Shown piece by piece: positions 59,301 through 64,000 of a stretch of 64,000 nucleotides of DNA. The translations under genes and the position numbers were made by a program. Below the pieces are notes generated by a model that was not told the origin of the DNA, searched no databases, and was given only the letters and a program-made list of their open reading frames with translations. The DNA comes from Shimazuella alba (lineage in GTDB: Bacteria > Bacillota > Bacilli > Thermoactinomycetales > Thermoactinomycetaceae): contig NZ_WUUL01000003.1 in assembly GCF_009831235.1 (NCBI RefSeq), positions 62,001-126,000 on the forward strand, written 5' to 3'. Each line of letters opens with the position of its first letter. Position 1 is the stretch's first letter.

Positions 59301-62300
59301 TGTCCATTTCCAATCCCTTGATCCAATAAGTGATGTGTAAGTTGATTCACATCTTCTAACATTTTTTGATAAGTAACACGCTCTACACCATCTATGACCG
59401 CTATAGCATGCGGCGTTTTTCTAGCTTGCTCCCTCCATGTTTGATTCAGCGTCATAGTTGGTTTGGGACTTGATCCACCATCTCCATATTGAATAACTTC
59501 TGACTCAGCATCCTTTGTCATACAAGTGTACGAATCAATGGATAGATTGGGATCCATTACTATTTGCTCTAATAAAGACACAAAACTATCTGCAAGTTGT
59601 TGCATCAAGCTTCTATCAAACAAGGTTACATCGTATTGCCAATGAAGAAGCAAACCTTCATGCCATGGTGCAGCCTTCAAACATAAATCAAACTGGGAAG
59701 TAGGATCAGAAATTGCTTTACTTGTGACATCCCAATTCCCCCACTTCATCTTCACATCGCCTTTTCCAAGTGATATGGCAGATAATTCTGGGATCAAAGT
59801 AGTTTGTTCAAATGCGAGCATCGCTTGAAAAATAGAAGGAATACTGGCATCTCTTATTGGTGTTAGCTTCTCAACCAAATCAATAAAAGGTATCTCGTGC
59901 TCAGATGCTTCTTGTACATTTTGCATCGTCTGCTTTAACAATTGAACAAAGGTTAGAGACTGGGATAAATCACCTCTTATTACAATTGGATTTACCATAT
60001 AAGTAAGTTGTTTTGCTTCTATATTGTTTGTTCTCCCTACTGATGGCGAACCCACTAAGATATCATCTTGCCCACTATATTGAGCTAGTACCATCTGATA
60101 AACAGTTAATAATAATTGATAGAGCGTAGCTCCATATCGATTTGCCAAAGCATTTAAAGATTGCAAAAGATCTGCAGGTAATTCACTTTCAATCTTCTCT
60201 CCTAAAAAGGATTGACTCCTCCCACGGACAGATTTTTGAGGCAAATTCAATAATGGAAGTTCCCCTGCCAATTTTTCTTTCCAATAATCCAAATGTTGCA
60301 GATCTTCGGTAGTTGTAAGATCCATTAATTCCACTGTCTCTAATGGATCAAGTATTTTCCCACTTTCCAGCTCCATATACAGATCTCTCAACTGAGCCAA
60401 AAACAAATCCATAGACCATAGATCACAAATAATATGGTGAAAACAAAGTAAAAATGTATAGGATTCATCGAGATGTTTGTATAAAACAGCTCGAAACAAT
60501 GGCGCTTTCTCAAGTACAAATGGAGCATACGCGTCTTCCACTAACTGCTCAGCAAAATCAACTATAGCTTCTTTTTCAACCAATACATCGATCGTATCTT
60601 TGTGAACATAAGGAAAAGGCTTTCCATCGGACCGCTGACGAATACTTGTCCTAAGGCTTGAGTACTTTTTCATAAGTAGTTCAATCGCATGCTGTAAATG
60701 TGTTTTGTTTAATTCTTTTGGAAAACGAAGCGCGATGGGAATATGATAAGCTATATTTTCTGGATAAGTCTCTTGAATATACCAAATAGCCTCTTGGCCA
60801 CGGTTTAAGGTAATCTCTGTACTCAGTTTCATCCTCTGTTCTTCTTTTAACATTTCATTTGTTCGTTCTAATAGCTGTGAATGAATACAGACAATAAGCT
60901 GATCCCAATTCCAAGTAAGGAGGGTTCCTACTTTTGGCAGTTCTACATGCCAATACTCTTCTATCACAAATTTGAATTGCAGGATTTTTATGGAATCAAA
61001 TCCAAAAAAAGAAATACCTTGCTTCACCCAGTCTTCTTTTTGTACTTGCAAATTTAATAGATCCAGTAGTTTTCCTTGCAATTGGGTCCTTTGTTTTGAT
61101 GGAGGAAGGATGATCCAATCTTCCCAGACAAATAATTCATCTTTGCCGTTCATAGACTCTTCTTCATACATCACTCGATATACCACTTGTAATTGATTAG
61201 CCAAATAGATTTTTTTACAAGCTCGTCTTTGAATTTTTCCGCTTGATGTTTTTTGAACACTATTTTCCTTAATGAAAACAATTTCATAACAAGATACTCT
61301 ATGCTCTGCTGATATAGCTTGTTGTATTTGCCTGGCTAACTGTGAAATATCAACTAATTCTTCTGCATCTTTTCTAATTTCTTGAACGATGACAAGTTTC
61401 TCCTCATCATCTATATCGACAGAAAAAGCTGCTCCACATCCTGGTCTAAGAAAGGAAGAACAAGATTCCACGGTTAATTCTAGGTCTTGGGGATATAAAT
61501 TTCTGCCTCTAATGATGACAAGGTCTTTGTATCTCCCCGCAATAAACAATTCATCCTCAATAAAATATCCCAAATCACCAGTTCGAAGATATGGACCATC
61601 ACCATCCAACCAAGCTGAAAAATCCTCTTTCGTCTGTTCAGGTTTATTCCAATATCCATGAGCGACGCTACTACCTTTGACCCATATCTCCCCTACTCTA
61701 TTGGGTTCGCATAGTGTTCGTTTTTCTGGATCTACACACTTGATAGTTAAACCATCACCAGAAGTTCCACAACTAACTACGACTCTAGAATCTTCAGACT
61801 CGCTTAATCTTACATCCCTATTGTTTAAGTCGGTAATAGACACAGACTGATAAACAGGTTTCTCCTTCCATCTGCCTCCTGCTATATAGAGTGTAGTCTC
61901 TGCCATCCCATACATAGGATAATGAGCTTCTGCTCGAAACCCGTAAGGTGAAAATACTTCAGTAAACTTCTCCAATGTCTGATATCTAACGGGCTCTGCG
62001 CAATTTACTGCTACTCTCCAACTACTGAGATCCAAGGAAGCTCTTTGAACTTGAGATATTTTCCTTACACATAAATCAAAACCGAAATTTGGACAACAGG
62101 TAGTCGTTCCCCGAAATCGGTCAATTGCTTTAAGCCAAAGGTAGGGGTTCACCACATATTGATAAGGTGATAACGACACAGCATGAAAACCAACATACAT
62201 AGGTTGTATGACACATCCTATCAAACCCAAATCATGAAAGATAGGTAACCACGAAACGCTGACATCGTCTCTTGTATGTTGCAATCGATCACAGATGATT

Positions 62301-62878
62301 GCTGAATTATCTAGCATATTCCCATGACTTACCATGATACCTTTTGGATCTCCAGTTGATCCTGAACTATATTGCAAATAGGTAACTGTATCACGATGAA
62401 TAAGGGGAGGTGACCAACTTTTCGCCCAGGTATCAGATAGTGTATCTGTTGGATACCACTCCATATCCAAGCCCACAAGAGACTTCCCATCTTCCATTTC
62501 CAAACTAGCTATAACATCTGAAGTTGTTATAGCAATTTTTGCTCCTGCGTCTTTGACCACTGCTTGTAACCTCGTAGTTCGACGATGTTGTTTTTCTGGT
62601 GGATATCCTGGAACAGCTATGACACCTGCATATAAACATCCATAAAAAGCACTTATAAAATCTAATCCTTGATGATACAACAACATTACACGATCGCCTT
62701 GTGTTACTTTGGTTTGCAGCCAAGCTGCAATAGCCCTCGCGCGTATATCTAATGTTTCATATGTATAACTTACTTCCTCTATATCTCCGTCTTTTAAAAA
62801 GGTATATGCTTTTTGGTTTCGTTGATTTTCAGCCCGATATCGTACGATATCGGTCAAGGTTGTAAATATTTTATCCAT
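56399..62878 (-). CDS. NRPS-A: fatty acyl-AMP ligase, ACP and module 1 with epimerase
   Basis: First protein of the line, 2159 residues. The N-terminal 575 residues are a fatty acyl-AMP ligase (ATP motif YSSGSTGDPKG at 170-180; LRTGDLGYF at 431-439; C-terminal SSGKIQRRACKK). It activates a fatty acid and loads the ACP (about 590-670, Ser629 in FFGFDSIK). Then C1 (680-1110), A1 (1145-1615), PCP1 (Ser1665, LGGDS) and E1 (1710-2130, HHLVVDG). C1 would join the acyl group to the first amino acid, giving a lipopeptide. Its active site is HHIICDL (814-820), with Leu instead of the usual Gly after Asp. A1 pocket residues read DLFNNALTYK, Ala-like, so D-Ala follows. The start is ATG 62878 after AGGAGG. 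The fatty-acid chain length cannot be read. Confidence 0.96.
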   Translation of the reverse strand: MDKIFTTLTDIVRYRAENQRNQKAYTFLKDGDIEEVSYTYETLDIRARAIAAWLQTKVTQGDRVMLLYHQGLDFISAFYGCLYAGVIAVPGYPPEKQHRRTTRLQAVVKDAGAKIAITTSDVIASLEMEDGKSLVGLDMEWYPTDTLSDTWAKSWSPPLIHRDTVTYLQYSSGSTGDPKGIMVSHGNMLDNSAIICDRLQHTRDDVSVSWLPIFHDLGLIGCVIQPMYVGFHAVSLSPYQYVVNPYLWLKAIDRFRGTTTCCPNFGFDLCVRKISQVQRASLDLSSWRVAVNCAEPVRYQTLEKFTEVFSPYGFRAEAHYPMYGMAETTLYIAGGRWKEKPVYQSVSITDLNNRDVRLSESEDSRVVVSCGTSGDGLTIKCVDPEKRTLCEPNRVGEIWVKGSSVAHGYWNKPEQTKEDFSAWLDGDGPYLRTGDLGYFIEDELFIAGRYKDLVIIRGRNLYPQDLELTVESCSSFLRPGCGAAFSVDIDDEEKLVIVQEIRKDAEELVDISQLARQIQQAISAEHRVSCYEIVFIKENSVQKTSSGKIQRRACKKIYLANQLQVVYRVMYEEESMNGKDELFVWEDWIILPPSKQRTQLQGKLLDLLNLQVQKEDWVKQGISFFGFDSIKILQFKFVIEEYWHVELPKVGTLLTWNWDQLIVCIHSQLLERTNEMLKEEQRMKLSTEITLNRGQEAIWYIQETYPENIAYHIPIALRFPKELNKTHLQHAIELLMKKYSSLRTSIRQRSDGKPFPYVHKDTIDVLVEKEAIVDFAEQLVEDAYAPFVLEKAPLFRAVLYKHLDESYTFLLCFHHIICDLWSMDLFLAQLRDLYMELESGKILDPLETVELMDLTTTEDLQHLDYWKEKLAGELPLLNLPQKSVRGRSQSFLGEKIESELPADLLQSLNALANRYGATLYQLLLTVYQMVLAQYSGQDDILVGSPSVGRTNNIEAKQLTYMVNPIVIRGDLSQSLTFVQLLKQTMQNVQEASEHEIPFIDLVEKLTPIRDASIPSIFQAMLAFEQTTLIPELSAISLGKGDVKMKWGNWDVTSKAISDPTSQFDLCLKAAPWHEGLLLHWQYDVTLFDRSLMQQLADSFVSLLEQIVMDPNLSIDSYTCMTKDAESEVIQYGDGGSSPKPTMTLNQTWREQARKTPHAIAVIDGVERVTYQKMLEDVNQLTHHLLDQGIGNGQIVGIALPRKYPLLVAIMAVLQTGAAYVGLDPAYPKDRLLYMINDADLSLLLVQSDVENMMQNSGITTLNLTSGVWKKYPKTEIVIEQSVTDLAYLIYTSGSTGRPKGIAIEHFQAVTFVQWAKSVFSCNELAGVLFGTSICFDLSIFELFVPLLTGGKVIIGENALSLPSLPAANEVTLLNTVPSAAKGLLTLGIPSSVTTINLAGEPLSRQLTNELYELEHVNSVYNLYGPSECTTYSTFTLVDREDPSPPSIGKPITGTKVYILDSQLQLVPIGVVGELYIGGAGVTRGYLGSPPKTAEKFIDHPKFGRIYRTGDLVRYSHDGVLQYLGRTDFQVKLRGYRIELGEIESALTAHASVKEAVVIEEKQQLIAYVVAKENLHDHMELKTHLEEILPTYMIPSQFLILNSFPLTLNGKVNRKALPKPSSTSVQKTYLPPSSQREAKLLKIWKKVLKRDEIGIKDRFFELGGDSILSLQVIAAAKSEGIQINPKHFFTHPTIKEMASILNERRKKPINQGLVTGNVPITPIQHWFFEQKIPNNNNWNQSMILSLDMSIDPLLLKQVLQKLVFLHDALRLRFYQEKDKWGAISLEEENSFFHIVDGSNVDVEELHQSTENRLDIKNGPLLSATFVNRKQENPLFILAIHHLVVDGVSWRILLDDIGNLYRQIEKGNQLTLPQKTTSYQDWSYYLQKMNHNILDEKERWLQVIDTKVEAFPVDFLNGINTDTQVVEYKQAFTRQETETILNWSQTAKVNELLIAALWQAYQNWSGNKNLCLHVEGHGRDHQSEEMDLSRTVGWFTSIYPLTLHENARRNALQIVKDELLHTPNGGIGYGLLRYLSKDADIHAVQTPPICFNYLGQFDQMINEEYGVIKELTFFGPRKYQEVARSYLLEINAYIQNGKLNICWNYSKALYRSNSIERFANYLADACRSLVQIQKNKTKFQSKKRKADISRVFSKINERKGR

Positions 62879-63123
62879 GGTTCCTCCTGAATGAAATATC
62901 TAAGAAAAATTAGATATGAAAAACAAAAAATACAATCGTTTCTACATGAAGAATTTTTTGGAAAATCTAATGACATACTATCAGAATAAAATAAGTTGTG
63001 TCAATGATCAGTCACATATAAAAGAAATTCTGCCTTTTTGGCACATTCAAAAAAAGGGTACTACTTGCCAAAATATGATAGAATCTTTCTCATGATACTT
63101 GTAAAAAAGGGATGAATCTATCA
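62879..63123. other. Divergent intergenic region, NRPS operon and threonine dehydratase
   Basis: AT-rich region from which the NRPS operon and the dehydratase gene diverge. No further gene is seen. Rightward, TATGAT near 63075 could be a -10 but lacks a good -35. Confidence 0.5.
62975..63004 (-). promoter_or_regulatory. Candidate sigma-A promoter of the NRPS operon
   Basis: Read leftward: perfect TTGACA (63004-62999), 18-base spacer, TAGTAT (62980-62975). Transcription would begin near 62968, giving a 5' leader of about 90 bases before NRPS-A. Confidence 0.6.
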
Positions 63124-64000
63124 ATGACTACACAATCTATGCTTATGAAGATGGAAGATATCATGGATGCCAATCAAATGATAAAAAACGTAATAGTGCA
63201 GACACCTTTACAACGAAATGAGTATTTATCTAATTTGTATGATTGTAATGTGTATTTAAAAAGAGAGGACTTGCAAGTTGTCCGTTCTTTTAAAATAAGA
63301 GGCGCGTTTTATATGATCCAAAGCCTGACTCCAGAGGAGCGGAAAAGAGGTGTTGTGTGTGCTAGCGCTGGGAATCATGCTCAAGGCGTAGCCTACTCTT
63401 GCAGTAAATTAAGAATTACTGGTAAAATCTTCATGCCAACTACAACCCCAAGACAAAAAGTAGAACAAGTAAAAAGGTATGGTGGCTCGTTTGTCGAAGT
63501 CATCTTAACAGGAGATACCTTTGATGATTCTTACTTAGAAGCAAAACAGTATGGGGACGAACATCACATGTCTTTCGTTCATCCCTTTGACGATCCCCGA
63601 ACTATTGCTGGTCAAGGAACGATCGGGATGGAGATCATGAATGATATGGATAAAGTAGATTATTTATTTGCTAGTGTTGGTGGAGGAGGACTTATCGCTG
63701 GTGTGAGCACTTACATGAAAGGAATGAATCCTGATTGTAAAATAATCGGGGCCGAACCAGAAGGTGCTCCTTCCATGAAGCGCTCTCTAGAAGCAGGTCA
63801 TGTGGTAGAACTCGACAAAATAGATCCATTTGTAGATGGAGCAGCAGTCAAAAAAGTAGGGCAATTAACTTATCAAATGGTAAAAGAACAGATAGAAGAT
63901 ATTGTCTTAGTACCGGAAGGAAAAGCATGCAGTACCATCTTAGAACTGTATAACCAAATTGCTCTTGTAGTAGAACCCGCTGGTGCGCTGCCGGTAGCTG
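63124..64000 (+). CDS. ilvA: Threonine dehydratase (PLP-dependent), cut by the window edge
   Basis: The enzyme deaminates threonine to 2-oxobutyrate, the first step of isoleucine synthesis or of threonine breakdown. The PLP lysine is in RSFKIRGAFYM, the substrate loop in SAGNHAQGVAYS and the phosphate-binding glycines in ASVGGGGLIAGVS. About 292 codons are inside the window and the frame is still open at 64000, so it cannot be told whether a C-terminal regulatory ACT-like domain follows (IlvA) or not (TdcB). ATG 63124 is used; an in-frame ATG at 63112 directly abuts AAAGGG. It diverges from the NRPS operon. A role in precursor supply for the peptide is not implied, since no 2-oxobutyrate-derived residue is predicted. 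Confidence 0.93.
   Translation, partial: MTTQSMLMKMEDIMDANQMIKNVIVQTPLQRNEYLSNLYDCNVYLKREDLQVVRSFKIRGAFYMIQSLTPEERKRGVVCASAGNHAQGVAYSCSKLRITGKIFMPTTTPRQKVEQVKRYGGSFVEVILTGDTFDDSYLEAKQYGDEHHMSFVHPFDDPRTIAGQGTIGMEIMNDMDKVDYLFASVGGGGLIAGVSTYMKGMNPDCKIIGAEPEGAPSMKRSLEAGHVVELDKIDPFVDGAAVKKVGQLTYQMVKEQIEDIVLVPEGKACSTILELYNQIALVVEPAGALPVA

Noticed and set aside
63124-64000. Threonine dehydratase as a precursor gene of the peptide
   Set aside because: No predicted residue needs 2-oxobutyrate, and the gene is divergent from the operon.

Overview
The window looks like a low-GC Bacillota chromosome, most likely Bacillales (possibly Thermoactinomycetaceae; the family is a guess). Supporting signs are AGGAGG-type ribosome binding sites, a T-box leader in front of trpS, a PRD-type PTS regulator, a YkwD-like secreted-protein remnant and a Sfp-type phosphopantetheinyl transferase. 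Ordinary genes are near 38% GC by hand-counted 60-base samples; a few islands reach about 57%.

Left part, 1-16.5 kb: a cupin; a GC-rich, Trp-rich orphan; a SAM methyltransferase; trpS with promoter and T-box; a second GC-raised orphan; the PPTase; and a leftward run of PRD regulator, ascorbate-family PTS IIB and IIC, transketolase and deoxyribose-phosphate aldolase. From 12.8 to 15.9 kb lies a graveyard: a frameshifted SCP/CAP-domain gene, a truncated NmrA-like gene and a decayed IS200/IS605 tnpB element, with an intact DoxX gene among them. A third GC-raised gene (Nudix) closes this part.

Right part, 16.6-62.9 kb: one leftward five-gene operon for a non-ribosomal lipopeptide. In order of assembly: NRPS-A (fatty acyl-AMP ligase-ACP-C-A-PCP-E), NRPS-B (C-A-PCP, C-A-PCP-E, C-A-PCP), NRPS-C (6197 aa, five modules, two with E), NRPS-D (C-A-PCP, C-A-PCP-E, then C-PCP-TE without an A domain) and a stand-alone type II thioesterase. 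Eleven A domains read by eye give mostly Leu-, Ala- and Val-like codes. The inferred chain is acyl-D-Ala-Ala-D-Leu-Leu-Val-D-Leu-Leu(?)-Leu-D-Leu-Ala-D-Val, fully hydrophobic and uncharged. Every C domain after an E domain has the DCL-type opening motif and every other elongation C has the LCL-type motif, so the gene order agrees with the assembly order. The PPTase at 5.0-5.7 kb is a plausible activator of the carrier domains.

Most unusual points: a near-identical 3139-bp segment present twice in NRPS-C, whose edges fall in the inter-lobe region of a C domain and of an E domain; the A-less terminal module; and a vestigial A-tail/PCP without its serine at the start of NRPS-C. The right edge holds the 5' part of a divergent threonine dehydratase gene. 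No tRNA, rRNA or CRISPR array was seen.
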